From positions 310,001 through 374,000 of the forward strand of contig NZ_JAFFZS010000002.1 of assembly GCF_016921115.1 (NCBI RefSeq): a stretch of DNA of 64,000 nucleotides, written 5' to 3'. The stretch comes from Streptomyces actuosus (GTDB lineage Bacteria; Actinomycetota; Actinomycetes; Streptomycetales; Streptomycetaceae). The notes beneath the pieces are model-generated. The model did not search any database, had not been told where the DNA came from, and was given only the letters and a program-made list of their open reading frames with translations. Made by a program: the position numbers and the translations under genes. This document shows, piece by piece, positions 10,430 to 20,715 of the stretch (position 1 is its first letter; the number at the start of each line of letters is the position of its first letter).

Positions 10430-10643
10430 TTGTCCACAGGGTGTGGCGAATCTTGTGCATACGGTGCGGGAACAACTGTGCCCCCTGTCGCTGACCCGTG
10501 TTTTCCCAGGTCAGGCAGGGGGCGAACAGTCTTGCGAGATGCGGTGTGGCAGTCGTACCAGCGTCAACGTCCGGCGGGTTATCCACAGATCGTCGTTTCT
10601 TTTCCCCAGGCGGGGTGTGGATATTTCTCCAAGCTGTGGATAA
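10430..10643. promoter_or_regulatory. Cluster of DnaA boxes between convergent genes
   Basis: Four strong DnaA-box matches lie in 214 bases: TTGTCCACA at 10430-10438 (+), TTATCCACA at 10579-10587 (+), ATATCCACA at 10616-10624 (-, one mismatch) and TTATCCACA at 10635-10643 (-). A weaker match (TTCGCCACA) is at 10442-10450 (-). The Streptomyces consensus is TTGTCCACA. The stretch is untranslated and more AT-rich than its surroundings. DnaA-titrating clusters outside oriC are known in Streptomyces; that role here is inference. Confidence 0.75.
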
Positions 10644-10690
10644 CTCAGCGGATAGCCCTGGGCAGAGCTGCATTCACCGCCCGGTCGCCG

Positions 10691-10945
10691 CTACTTCCAC
10701 TGCGTGGAGACGCCGAATCCGGCCGCGATGAAGCCGAAGCCCACCACGATGTTCCAGTTGTCCAGGCTGTCGATCGGCAGCGAACCGTCGGTGACGTAGA
10801 AGACGACGATCCAAGCCAGCCCGATGAGGAACATGGCCAGCATGACGGGTGCGACCCAGCCTCGGTTGGTCAGCTTGACGGCCGCCGCCTGCTTGGCGGG
10901 CGGCGGTGTGTAGTCGGCCTTCTTGCGGATACGTGACTTCGGCAC
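10691..10945 (-). CDS. crgA: Cell division/septation protein CrgA
   Basis: 84-aa small membrane protein with two transmembrane segments ([20 protein letters not shown] and [14 protein letters not shown]) after a basic N-terminus ([10 protein letters not shown]). CrgA is an actinobacterial divisome protein that restrains FtsZ-ring formation in Streptomyces aerial hyphae and interacts with PBPs and FtsI in mycobacteria. Start is the GTG at 10945 preceded by AGGAGAG; the longer open frame upstream is not coding. Transcribed towards the DnaA-box region and away from the DUF881 gene. Confidence 0.95.
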   Translation of the reverse strand: MPKSRIRKKADYTPPPAKQAAAVKLTNRGWVAPVMLAMFLIGLAWIVVFYVTDGSLPIDSLDNWNIVVGFGFIAAGFGVSTQWK

Positions 10946-11099
10946 GAGGGTCTCTCCTGTCGATGCGCTGCGTGGCCGCGCAGAGAACTGGGTCGGGCGT
11001 GGTTGCAGTGTCCGAGGAGCGTACTGAGGGGACACTGAGCGCTCCCCCGGGCGTCCGTTAGCGTAGTGCTTCCGCGGCGCCGAAGGAGATAAGGGTACG

Positions 11100-11879
11100 T
11101 TGAGCAATTCTGCCGACTCCCCCGGGACGGGTTCCAGTGCTGCCCGCCGGGGAGGCTTCCGTCCCGTGCGGGTGCTCACCGTGGCCGTCTTCGCTCTCGC
11201 GGGTCTCATCTTCTTCACCAGCTTCCAGACGGCCAAAGGCACCGACATCCGCACGGACGCGTCCCTGCTGAAGCTCTCCGACCTCATCCAGGAGCGCAGC
11301 CGAAAGAACAAGGAGCTGGACGACGCCAACGCGGTGCTGCGCGACGACGTGGACTCCCTCGCGGGCCGCGACAACGGCAGCACGAAGGCCGACGGCGACC
11401 GGCTCACGACGCTGGAGCAGAGTGCCGGCACCCAGAAGCTCAGCGGCGAGGCGATCACGGTCACACTCGACGACGCCCCGCCCGACGCCACCGCCAAGCT
11501 CCCCGGCTACCCCGAGCCGCAGCCCGACTACCTGGTCATCCACCAGCAGGACCTCCAGGCCGTGGTGAACGCGCTCTGGGAGGGCGGCGCCGAGGGCATC
11601 AAGGTCATGGACCAGCGGCTGATCTCCACCAGCGCCGTGCGCTGCGTCGGCAACACCCTGATCCTCCAGGGCCGCGTCTACTCGCCGCCCTACAAGATCC
11701 AGGCCGTGGGTGACCCGGAGAAGCTCCAGAAGGCCCTCGCCGACTCCCCGGCGATCCAGAACTACATGGTGTACGTGAACGTGTACGGCCTCGGCTGGAA
11801 AGTCACCGAGGACGGCACGGTGACTCTGCCGGGCTACTCGGGCACCCTGGACCTGCACTACGCGCAACCAGTGGAGTGA
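11100..11879 (+). CDS. DUF881 (YlxW-type) membrane-anchored protein
   Basis: 259-aa protein with one N-terminal membrane helix ([19 protein letters not shown], about 25-43), a coiled-coil-like stretch ([19 protein letters not shown]) and a DUF881 domain with the motif ...[18 protein letters not shown]. The extracytoplasmic function is unknown; relatives in Firmicutes and actinobacteria sit near division genes. Start is TTG at 11100, chosen because GAAGGAGA lies at 11082-11089. First gene of an apparent operon that continues with a sortase 15 bases downstream; divergent from crgA. Confidence 0.85.
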   Translation: MSNSADSPGTGSSAARRGGFRPVRVLTVAVFALAGLIFFTSFQTAKGTDIRTDASLLKLSDLIQERSRKNKELDDANAVLRDDVDSLAGRDNGSTKADGDRLTTLEQSAGTQKLSGEAITVTLDDAPPDATAKLPGYPEPQPDYLVIHQQDLQAVVNALWEGGAEGIKVMDQRLISTSAVRCVGNTLILQGRVYSPPYKIQAVGDPEKLQKALADSPAIQNYMVYVNVYGLGWKVTEDGTVTLPGYSGTLDLHYAQPVE

Positions 11880-11894
11880 TCACCGGGGGGTCCC

Positions 11895-12566
11895 GTGCCG
11901 GTGCGGGTGATCGTCAGGACGCTCAGCGAACTCAGCCTCACCGCGGGCATCGTGATGGTGTTGTTCGTCACCTACGTGCTGTTCTGGACGGGCGTACGGG
12001 CCGACGGCGTCATGGACGACCAGATCGACGCGTTACGGCACCACTGGGCCCTGCAGAGCGCGCAGCCGGCACCCTCGCCGCGGCCCACGGCGTACCCGGC
12101 CGGTGAACCCTTCGCGATCATGTACATCCCCCGTCTCGGTTCCACCTGGAACAAGCCGGTCCTCCAGGGCACCGACACCGGGACACTGAAGAAGGGCCTC
12201 GGCCACTACCCCGGTACCGCGCGGCTCGGGCAACCGGGCAACTTCTCCGTCGCCGGCCACCGCCGCACCTACGGCGACCCCTTCAAGGACTTCCCCCGGC
12301 TGCGGCCCGGCGACGCCGTCGTCCTGACCGACGGAGCGCGCTGGTACACGTATCGGATCGACAAAGGGCCGTACAAAACCGTCCCGACGGACGTCGCGGT
12401 GATCGATCCTGTGCCCCGGGCATCGGGGTACACCCGTCCCGGCCGCTACTTCACGCTGACCACGTGCGATCCGGAGTGGGGCCACAGCCATCGCCTCGTC
12501 GTCTGGGGGCACCTCGACTCCACCCGGCCCGTGGACACAGGCCAACCGGAGGCGCTGCGCCGTTAG
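11895..12566 (+). CDS. Class E sortase with a TTA codon
   Basis: 223-aa sortase with an N-terminal membrane anchor (about 14-33). Seen: catalytic His in VAGHRRTYG, Cys in TLTTCDP and Arg in HRLVVWG. Class E sortases join surface proteins bearing LAXTG signals to the peptidoglycan of high-GC Gram-positives. Codon 47 is TTA (12033-12035), the rare leucine codon read only by the bldA tRNA, so production may be restricted to late development. Shortest and most divergent of three sortases in this operon. Could also act as a housekeeping or pilin-type sortase; substrate unknown. Confidence 0.88.
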   Translation: MPVRVIVRTLSELSLTAGIVMVLFVTYVLFWTGVRADGVMDDQIDALRHHWALQSAQPAPSPRPTAYPAGEPFAIMYIPRLGSTWNKPVLQGTDTGTLKKGLGHYPGTARLGQPGNFSVAGHRRTYGDPFKDFPRLRPGDAVVLTDGARWYTYRIDKGPYKTVPTDVAVIDPVPRASGYTRPGRYFTLTTCDPEWGHSHRLVVWGHLDSTRPVDTGQPEALRR

Positions 12567-12619
12567 TCTGGGGGCGGTACGGCGCGAGTTCGATGCCGTG
12601 GGCGACGGGAAGGGACGGC

Positions 12620-12781
12620 ATGTACGGCTGGATCTGGCGGCATCTGCCGGGGAACGCGTGGGTGAAGGCGCTGCTCTCGCTCCTGCTGGCCCTGGCCTTG
12701 GTCTACGTCCTGTTCCAGTACGTCTTCCCCTGGGCCGAACCGCTGCTTCCCTTCAACGATGTGACGGTGGACAACCAGTGA
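12620..12781 (+). CDS. 53-aa single-pass membrane protein
   Basis: Small protein MYGWIWRHLPGN... with one strong transmembrane helix (WVKALLSLLLALALVYVLFQYVF) and a short acidic tail. The ATG at 12620 follows GGGAAGGGACGG, and the stop overlaps the next start as GTGA (12778-12781), so it is translationally coupled to the amidotransferase gene. Small proteins of this type occur between the sortase and pabA genes of Streptomyces as I remember them. Function unknown. Confidence 0.75.
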   Translation: MYGWIWRHLPGNAWVKALLSLLLALALVYVLFQYVFPWAEPLLPFNDVTVDNQ

Positions 12782-13416
12782 GCGCGCGCATCCTCGTCGT
12801 CGACAACTACGACAGCTTCGTCTTCAACCTGGTCCAGTACCTCTACCAGCTCGGGGCCGAGTGCGAGGTGCTGCGCAACGACGAGGTGTCGACCGCGCAC
12901 GCCGACGACGGCTTCGACGGCGTCCTGCTCTCACCGGGACCGGGCAAGCCGGAGGAGGCGGGCGTCTGCATCGACATGGTCCGCCACTGCGCGGACAGCG
13001 GGGTCCCCGTCTTCGGCGTGTGCCTGGGCATGCAGTCGATGCAGGTCGCCTACGGCGGCGTGGTGGACCGCGCGCCGGAACTGCTGCACGGCAAGACGTC
13101 GCTGGTGGAGCACGGGGGCAAGGGCGTCTTCGCGGGCCTGCCGTCCCCGTTCACGGCGACCCGCTACCACTCGCTGGCCGCCGAGCCGCTGACCGTGCCG
13201 GCCGAGCTGGAGGTCACCGCGCGCACGCACGACGGCATCATCATGGGCTTGCGCCACCGTGAACTCCCCGTCGAGGGAGTGCAGTTCCATCCGGAGTCGG
13301 TGCTGACCGAGCACGGCCACCTGATGCTGGCCAACTGGCTGGTGGAATGCGGCGACCAGGATGCCGTGGCGAGGTCGGCGGGGCTCGCCCCGGTGGTGGG
13401 CAGGGCCACGGCGTGA
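12778..13416 (+). CDS. pabA: Aminodeoxychorismate/anthranilate synthase glutaminase subunit
   Basis: 212-aa class I glutamine amidotransferase. Seen: nucleophile Cys in VFGVCLGMQS and the His/Glu pair in VQFHPESV, completing the triad that frees ammonia from glutamine for chorismate amination (folate or tryptophan synthesis). Neither synthase subunit (PabB/TrpE) is nearby, so whether it serves PabB, TrpE or both cannot be told. It sits, coupled by GTGA overlaps at both ends, inside a sortase operon, an arrangement kept in Streptomyces and without an obvious functional reason. Confidence 0.9.
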   Translation: MSARILVVDNYDSFVFNLVQYLYQLGAECEVLRNDEVSTAHADDGFDGVLLSPGPGKPEEAGVCIDMVRHCADSGVPVFGVCLGMQSMQVAYGGVVDRAPELLHGKTSLVEHGGKGVFAGLPSPFTATRYHSLAAEPLTVPAELEVTARTHDGIIMGLRHRELPVEGVQFHPESVLTEHGHLMLANWLVECGDQDAVARSAGLAPVVGRATA

Positions 13417-14618
13417 CCGCGCTGCGCCCCGAGCGCGAGACGGACACCTCGTACGGGCAGCAGGCGTACGGGGAGCCTCGCGCGTTCGAGGACTGGTCCG
13501 CCGAGCCCGGGGCGCACGGCGACGGATCCTCCGCGGACCGGGCCTACGCGGCGCTGTACGAGCAGCCGGCGGAGCAGGGGCCGCGGCCGAACCGCGCCGC
13601 CGCGCAGGGTGAGCCGTCCGAAGCGCAGTACGGGGATCCGTACGACGCGGAGCCGTACGACGGGGGGTACGGACCTCCCGCCGACGACGAGACGGTGGCC
13701 CTGCGGATGCCGGAGGGCGGCCTACGGGCCGCCGCGGCATCCGCCTCTACGCCCTCTTCAGGCCCCTCCGCCTCCGGAGCCACACCCGGAGGTCGCGCGG
13801 CCCGCAGAAGGGCCGCCAAGGGCCGCCGCGGGCGTCGCGGCGGCCCGCCGAGGGCCGGCGCCCCGGCCACCGGCACAGCCGGCGAGGACAGGCCACAGGC
13901 ACCGCTGTCCCGCGTCGAGGCCCGCCGGCGGGCGCGGGCCCGGAAGCCGGGCGCCGCCGTCGTCGCCAGCCGGGCGGTCGGCGAGCTGTTCATCACCATG
14001 GGCGTGCTGATGCTGCTGTTCGTCTCCTACCAGCTGTGGTGGACGAACGTCCGGGCGCACGCGCAGGCGGGCAAGGAGGCCAGCAGCCTCCAGCAGGACT
14101 GGGCGGACGGCAAGCGGAACCCGGGGGCGTTCGCACCGGGGCAGGGCTTCGCCCTCCTGCACATTCCCGAGCTGGACGTCGTGGTGCCCATCGCCGAGGG
14201 CGTCAGCAACAAGAAGGTCCTCGACAAGGGCATGGTCGGGCACTACGGCGAGAGCCCGCTGAAGACGGCGATGCCCGACGCGAAGACCGGCAACTTCGGC
14301 CTGGCGGGCCACCGCAACACGCACGGCGAGCCGTTCCGGTACATCAACCGGCTCCAGCCCGGCGACGCGATCGTCGTGGAGACCCAGGACACCTACTACG
14401 TCTACAAGATGACGTCGACGCTGCCGGTGACCTCACCCGGCAACGTCTCCGTCCTCGACCCGGTCCCCAAGGGCTCCGGTTTCAAGGCCCCCGGACGCTA
14501 CATCACCCTCACGACATGCACGCCGGAGTTCACCAGCAAGTACCGGCTGATCGTCTGGGGCAAGATGGTCGAGGAACGGCCGCGCAGCAAGGGCAAGCCG
14601 GATGCGCTCGTCAGTTAA
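13413..14618 (+). CDS. Class E sortase with long disordered N-terminus
   Basis: 401-aa protein. Residues 1-185 are low-complexity and charged (Tyr/Gly/Glu-rich, then Ala/Arg-rich), a membrane segment follows (GELFITMGVLMLLFVSYQLWW), then the sortase fold with His in LAGHRNTHG, Cys in TLTTCTP and Arg in YRLIVWG. Class E sortases SrtE1/SrtE2 anchor long chaplins in S. coelicolor and are needed for normal aerial growth; position and pairing suggest this is the SrtE1 counterpart (inference). Starts at the GTG overlapping the pabA stop. Confidence 0.9.
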   Translation: MTALRPERETDTSYGQQAYGEPRAFEDWSAEPGAHGDGSSADRAYAALYEQPAEQGPRPNRAAAQGEPSEAQYGDPYDAEPYDGGYGPPADDETVALRMPEGGLRAAAASASTPSSGPSASGATPGGRAARRRAAKGRRGRRGGPPRAGAPATGTAGEDRPQAPLSRVEARRRARARKPGAAVVASRAVGELFITMGVLMLLFVSYQLWWTNVRAHAQAGKEASSLQQDWADGKRNPGAFAPGQGFALLHIPELDVVVPIAEGVSNKKVLDKGMVGHYGESPLKTAMPDAKTGNFGLAGHRNTHGEPFRYINRLQPGDAIVVETQDTYYVYKMTSTLPVTSPGNVSVLDPVPKGSGFKAPGRYITLTTCTPEFTSKYRLIVWGKMVEERPRSKGKPDALVS

Positions 14619-14630
14619 GGGCAGATAACA

Positions 14631-15377
14631 GTGGCAGCGACCGCAGAGGACACCGACACGTCACCCTCCCCGTCCCCCGGGCGCCGCCGCCGCGGTGGCA
14701 GGACCGCGGCGGCCGTCAGCGTCCTCGGTGAACTCCTCATCACAGCAGGCCTGGTGCTCGGGCTGTTCGTCGTCTACTCCCTGTGGTGGACGAACGTCAT
14801 CGCCGACCGGGCCGCCGGACGGCAGGCCGACAAGGTCCGCCACCAGTGGGCGCAGGAGGGCGGCGACGACACCCCCGCCGCCTTCGACGCCAGGAACGGC
14901 ATCGGCTTCCTGCACGTCCCCGCGATGGACGACGGCGATGTCCTGGTCGAGAAGGGCACCTCCTCGAAGGTCCTCAACGACGGCGTCGCCGGCTACTACA
15001 CCGACCCGGTCGAGGCCACGCTGCCGATGACCGGCAAGGAGGGCAACTTCTCCCTCGCCGCCCACCGCGACGGCCACGGCGCGAAGTTCCACAACATCGA
15101 CAAGTTGAGCAAGGGCGACCCGATCGTCTTCGAGACGAAGGACAAGTGGTACGTCTACAAGGTCTACGCCGTCCTTCCCGAGACCTCGAAGTTCAACGTC
15201 GACGTCCTCGCCCGGATCCCCCAGGAGTCCGGGAAGAAGAAGGCGGGCCACTACATCACCCTCACGACCTGCACGCCGGTGTACACGAGCCGGTACCGGT
15301 ACGTGGTCTGGGGCGAGCTGGTGCGGGTGGACCCGGTCGACGGCGACCGCACCCCGCCGCGGGAACTCGGCGGCTGA
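14631..15377 (+). CDS. Class E sortase (SrtE2-like)
   Basis: 248-aa sortase with a membrane helix at about 29-51 and catalytic His in LAAHRDGHG, Cys in TLTTCTP and Arg in YRYVVWG. Closely similar to the preceding sortase over the enzyme domain, so the two look like tandem duplicates; only 12 bases separate them. Start GTG at 14631. Last gene of the operon; a strong hairpin at 15534-15570 follows, and pknB is convergent. Predicted to attach LAXTG proteins to the wall. Confidence 0.9.
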   Translation: MAATAEDTDTSPSPSPGRRRRGGRTAAAVSVLGELLITAGLVLGLFVVYSLWWTNVIADRAAGRQADKVRHQWAQEGGDDTPAAFDARNGIGFLHVPAMDDGDVLVEKGTSSKVLNDGVAGYYTDPVEATLPMTGKEGNFSLAAHRDGHGAKFHNIDKLSKGDPIVFETKDKWYVYKVYAVLPETSKFNVDVLARIPQESGKKKAGHYITLTTCTPVYTSRYRYVVWGELVRVDPVDGDRTPPRELGG

Positions 15378-15533
15378 CGCAACCCGCTCCGGGCGACCGC
15401 GTCCCCCGCTTCCGCCCCGGCTTCCGCGCGGCGCCCGGGGACCCGGCGCCGGACGCGTCACCTCCGGAGTCCTGCGGGCGGAGCTCCGAGCCTCGCGGCA
15501 TGCGCCCGGCCCGCCGCGCCACCGGCCCCACGC

Positions 15534-15570
15534 GCGAGCCCCGGCGCCCCTTGCGGGGGCCGGGGCTCGC
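15534..15570. terminator. Hairpin between convergent sortase and pknB genes
   Basis: Perfect 12-bp arms (GCGAGCCCCGGC at 15534-15545 and its inverse at 15559-15570) around a 13-base loop. Without a T-run, but placed where both convergent operons end; likely a shared terminator. The rest of 15378-15594 shows nothing else. Confidence 0.65.
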
Positions 15571-15594
15571 CTGTACGGAGGTGAGAGGGCGGGG

Positions 15595-17598
<2,004 letters not shown>

Positions 17599-17767
17599 AG
17601 CTTCCTACCAGCCCTCTCCGTCGGTCCCGGCCGTCACCTGTGCGCGGCCGGAGGCTGCCGTCCGGGCATACCGTACCCGGCTCCTTTTGTGTGACCTGGC
17701 CAAGCCCGTCACCCGATACAGGACCGGTATCGCAACGTGCATCGATGTGGAGGTGACGTGATGGGAG

Positions 17768-19252
17768 TCACTTCTTCGCGTTGATGACCGCCTGCATCAC
17801 CTTCTTCGCGATCGGGGCCGCGAGACCGCCGCCGGAGATGTCGTCGCGGTGGGCGTTCTCGTCCTCGATCACGACCGCCACGGCGACCGGCGAGCTGTTG
17901 TCCCCGACCTTGGCGTAGGAGATGAACCAGGCGTAAGGATTCTCACTGTTCTCGACGCCGTGCTGGGCGGTACCGGTCTTGCCGCCCACCGTGACGCCGT
18001 CGATCTGCGCGTTGGTGCCCGTGCCTTCCTTGACGACGGTCTCCATCATCGACTGGAGGATCTGGGCGTTCTTCGGCGACAGGGGCCGGCTCAGCTCCTC
18101 GGGCTCGGTCTTGGAGACCTGGTCGAGGTTGGAGGACTGCAGCTGGTCGATCATGTACGGCTTCATCAGCTTGCCGTCGTTGGCGATCGCGGAGGCGACC
18201 ATGGCCATCTGCAGCGGGGTCGCGGCGGTGTTGAACTGGCCGATGGAGGACAGCGCAGTCTGCGAGGCGTTGAGGTCCTTGGAGAAGACCGACGCGCTGG
18301 AGCGGACGGGCGTGAACTGCTCGGCGTTGAAGCCGAACTTCTCCGCCTCCTCGCGCATCTTGTCCTGCCCGAGGTCGGCGCCGATCTTGCCGAAGACGCT
18401 GTTGCAGGACACCCGCAGCGCCTCCCGCATGGTGGCGTCCTTGCAGGGGATGTTGCCCTCGTTGTTCAGCGGGGTCGAGGTGCCCGGCATGATCCACGGC
18501 AGCGGGGAGTCCGTCTTGGAGTCCGCGTCCCCGTAGAGGCCGTTCTCCAGGGCCGCCGAGGCGGTGACCACCTTGAAGGTGGAGCCCGGCGGGTAGGTCT
18601 CGCGCAGCGCCCGGTTCAGCATCGGGTCGTCGGGGTCGTACTTCTTCTGGAGCTTCTTCCAGGCCTCGGCGTCGTCGTTGGAGTTCCCGGCGAAGACCGA
18701 GGGGTCGTACGACGGGTAGGAGGCGAGCGCGAGGATCTTGCCGGTGGACGGCTCCAGGGCGACCACGGCCCCCTTGGCGCCCTGCTTCTTCAGCCCGTTG
18801 TAGGCGGCGCTCTGGGCGGCGGCGTCGAGGGTGGTGACGACGTTGCCGCCCTTGGTCTGCTTGCCCGTGATCATGTCGAGGGTGTTGCGGAAGAACAGCC
18901 GGTCGTCGTTGCCGGTGAGGATGCCGTCCTCGAGGTTCTCCAGCTGGTTGGCGCCGAAGGCCTGGGAGGCGTACCCGGTGACCGGCGCCCACATGGGGCC
19001 GTTCACGTAGGTCCGCTTGTACTCCAGGTCGTTCAGGCCGCTCTTGCTCGTCTTCGCGGAGCCGGTGACGGGCTCGCCGTCGACGACGATGTCGCCGCGC
19101 GGGGTGGAGTAGCGGGCGATGGTGACACGGCGGTTCTTGCTGTCCGACGCGAGGGAGTCCGCCTTGGCGTACTGCAGCCAGTTGTCCCGGACGAGCAGGG
19201 TCAGGACGAGGAGGCCGCAGAAGATCGCGATCCGGCGCAGGGGCTTGTTCAT
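17768..19252 (-). CDS. pbpA: Class B penicillin-binding protein PbpA
   Basis: 494-aa transpeptidase with an N-terminal membrane anchor (IAIFCGLLVLTLLV) and the three active-site motifs SxxK (Ser224-Lys227 in STFK), SxN (Ser282-Asn284) and KTG (425-427). Cross-links peptidoglycan in partnership with the SEDS glycosyltransferase encoded just upstream. ATG start overlaps the rodA stop (ATGA at 19249-19252), so the pair are translationally coupled and likely made in equal amounts. A longer open frame exists upstream but runs through rodA in the wrong frame. Confidence 0.95.
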   Translation of the reverse strand: MNKPLRRIAIFCGLLVLTLLVRDNWLQYAKADSLASDSKNRRVTIARYSTPRGDIVVDGEPVTGSAKTSKSGLNDLEYKRTYVNGPMWAPVTGYASQAFGANQLENLEDGILTGNDDRLFFRNTLDMITGKQTKGGNVVTTLDAAAQSAAYNGLKKQGAKGAVVALEPSTGKILALASYPSYDPSVFAGNSNDDAEAWKKLQKKYDPDDPMLNRALRETYPPGSTFKVVTASAALENGLYGDADSKTDSPLPWIMPGTSTPLNNEGNIPCKDATMREALRVSCNSVFGKIGADLGQDKMREEAEKFGFNAEQFTPVRSSASVFSKDLNASQTALSSIGQFNTAATPLQMAMVASAIANDGKLMKPYMIDQLQSSNLDQVSKTEPEELSRPLSPKNAQILQSMMETVVKEGTGTNAQIDGVTVGGKTGTAQHGVENSENPYAWFISYAKVGDNSSPVAVAVVIEDENAHRDDISGGGLAAPIAKKVMQAVINAKK

Positions 19253-20688
19253 GACGGGCGGACCACCTGGGTCATCTCGGCGTCGGGGTTGCTGGCGGGG
19301 GTCGGGGCCGGGCGGCGCGCGGTGTCGCTGATCCGGATCAGGATGCCGACCAGCGCCCAGTTGGCGATCACGGAGGAACCGCCGTACGCCAGGAAGGGCA
19401 TCGTCATGCCGGTGAGCGGGATGAGCCCCATCACACCGCCGGCGACGACGAACACCTGGAGCGCGAAGGCGCCGGACAGGCCGATGGCGAGCAGCTTGCC
19501 GAAGGGGTCGCGGGCGGCGAGGGCGGTCCGCACGCCGCGCTCCACGATCAGGCCGTAGATCAGCAGGATCGCCATGATCCCGGCGAGGCCGAGTTCCTCG
19601 CCGAAGGTGGCGAGGATGAAGTCGGAGTTGGCGGCGAACCGGATGAGGTCGGAGTGGCCCTGGCCGAGGCCGCTGCCGAGGGTGCCGCCGGAGCCGAACG
19701 CCCACAGGGCTTGCATGGCCTGCTCGGAGTGGCCGATGACGCCCTGCTGGGAGAGCGTGTACTCCTTCATCGGGTCCAGCCAGGCCTGGACACGCTGCTG
19801 GACGTGCGGCTCGAAGCTGGCGACGCCGACGGCGCCGGCCGCGGACATCAGCAGACCGAAGACGATCCAGCTGGTCCGCTCGGTGGCGACGTACAGCATG
19901 ATCACGAACATGCCGAAGAACAGCAGCGACGTACCGAGGTCGGTCTCGAAGACCAGGATGAGGATGGAGATCATCCAGACGACGATGATCGGGCCGAGGT
20001 CGCGTCCGCGCGGCAGGTACAGGCCCATGAAGCGGCGGCTGGCGAGCGCGAGCGCGTCGCGCTTCACCATCAGGTAGCCGGCGAAGAAGATCGCCAGGAC
20101 GATCTTGGCGAACTCACCGGGCTGGATGGAGAAGCCGGCGACGGAGATCCAGATCTTCGCGCCGTAGATGTTCTGGCCCAGGCCGGGCACCAGCGGCAGC
20201 AGCAGCAGGAAGAGCGCGCCCACCATGGAGATGTAGGTGTAGCGCTGCAGGACGCGGTGGTCCTTGAGGAAGATCAGCACGGCGACGAACAGAGCGATGC
20301 CGAGCGCCGTGTACAGCAGCTGGCGCGGGGCGGCGGTGCCCGCCTGCTTGATGGACTGCAGCAGCTTGGACTGGTCCAGGCGCCAGATGACGACGAGGCC
20401 GAGTCCGTTGAGCAGCGTGGCCAGCGGCAGCAGCAGCGGGTCCGCGTACGGCGCGAACTTGCGGACGGCGAGGTGGCCGACGCCGGCCAGCAGGCCGAGG
20501 CCGAGACCGTAGCTCAGCAGGCCGGAGGGCACCTGGTCGTTGATCGCGAGCCCGACGTTGGCGTAGGCGAAGACCGGGATGGCGACGGCGAACACGAGCA
20601 GCGCGAGCTCGGTGTTGCGCCGGCTCGGCGCGCCGATGGCGCCGATCGTGGACGTGTGGTGCGTCGGCGAGTTGGTAGTACTGCTCAT
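19249..20688 (-). CDS. rodA: SEDS peptidoglycan glycosyltransferase RodA/FtsW family
   Basis: 479-aa integral membrane protein with about ten to twelve helices. Seen: the family segments GDLGTSLLFFG-like (ETDLGTSLLFFGMF), FIAATFGEELG-like (FILATFGEELG) and the terminal LPLTGMTMPFLAYGGSS-type signature. SEDS proteins polymerise lipid II into glycan strands. Position between the phosphatase and pbpA genes matches the actinobacterial operon in which the product is called RodA; FtsW proper is expected in the division cluster elsewhere. Confidence 0.94.
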   Translation of the reverse strand: MSSTTNSPTHHTSTIGAIGAPSRRNTELALLVFAVAIPVFAYANVGLAINDQVPSGLLSYGLGLGLLAGVGHLAVRKFAPYADPLLLPLATLLNGLGLVVIWRLDQSKLLQSIKQAGTAAPRQLLYTALGIALFVAVLIFLKDHRVLQRYTYISMVGALFLLLLPLVPGLGQNIYGAKIWISVAGFSIQPGEFAKIVLAIFFAGYLMVKRDALALASRRFMGLYLPRGRDLGPIIVVWMISILILVFETDLGTSLLFFGMFVIMLYVATERTSWIVFGLLMSAAGAVGVASFEPHVQQRVQAWLDPMKEYTLSQQGVIGHSEQAMQALWAFGSGGTLGSGLGQGHSDLIRFAANSDFILATFGEELGLAGIMAILLIYGLIVERGVRTALAARDPFGKLLAIGLSGAFALQVFVVAGGVMGLIPLTGMTMPFLAYGGSSVIANWALVGILIRISDTARRPAPTPASNPDAEMTQVVRPS

Positions 20689-20715
20689 CGTGTGACGGGG
20701 CCTCTCACGGCTTGC

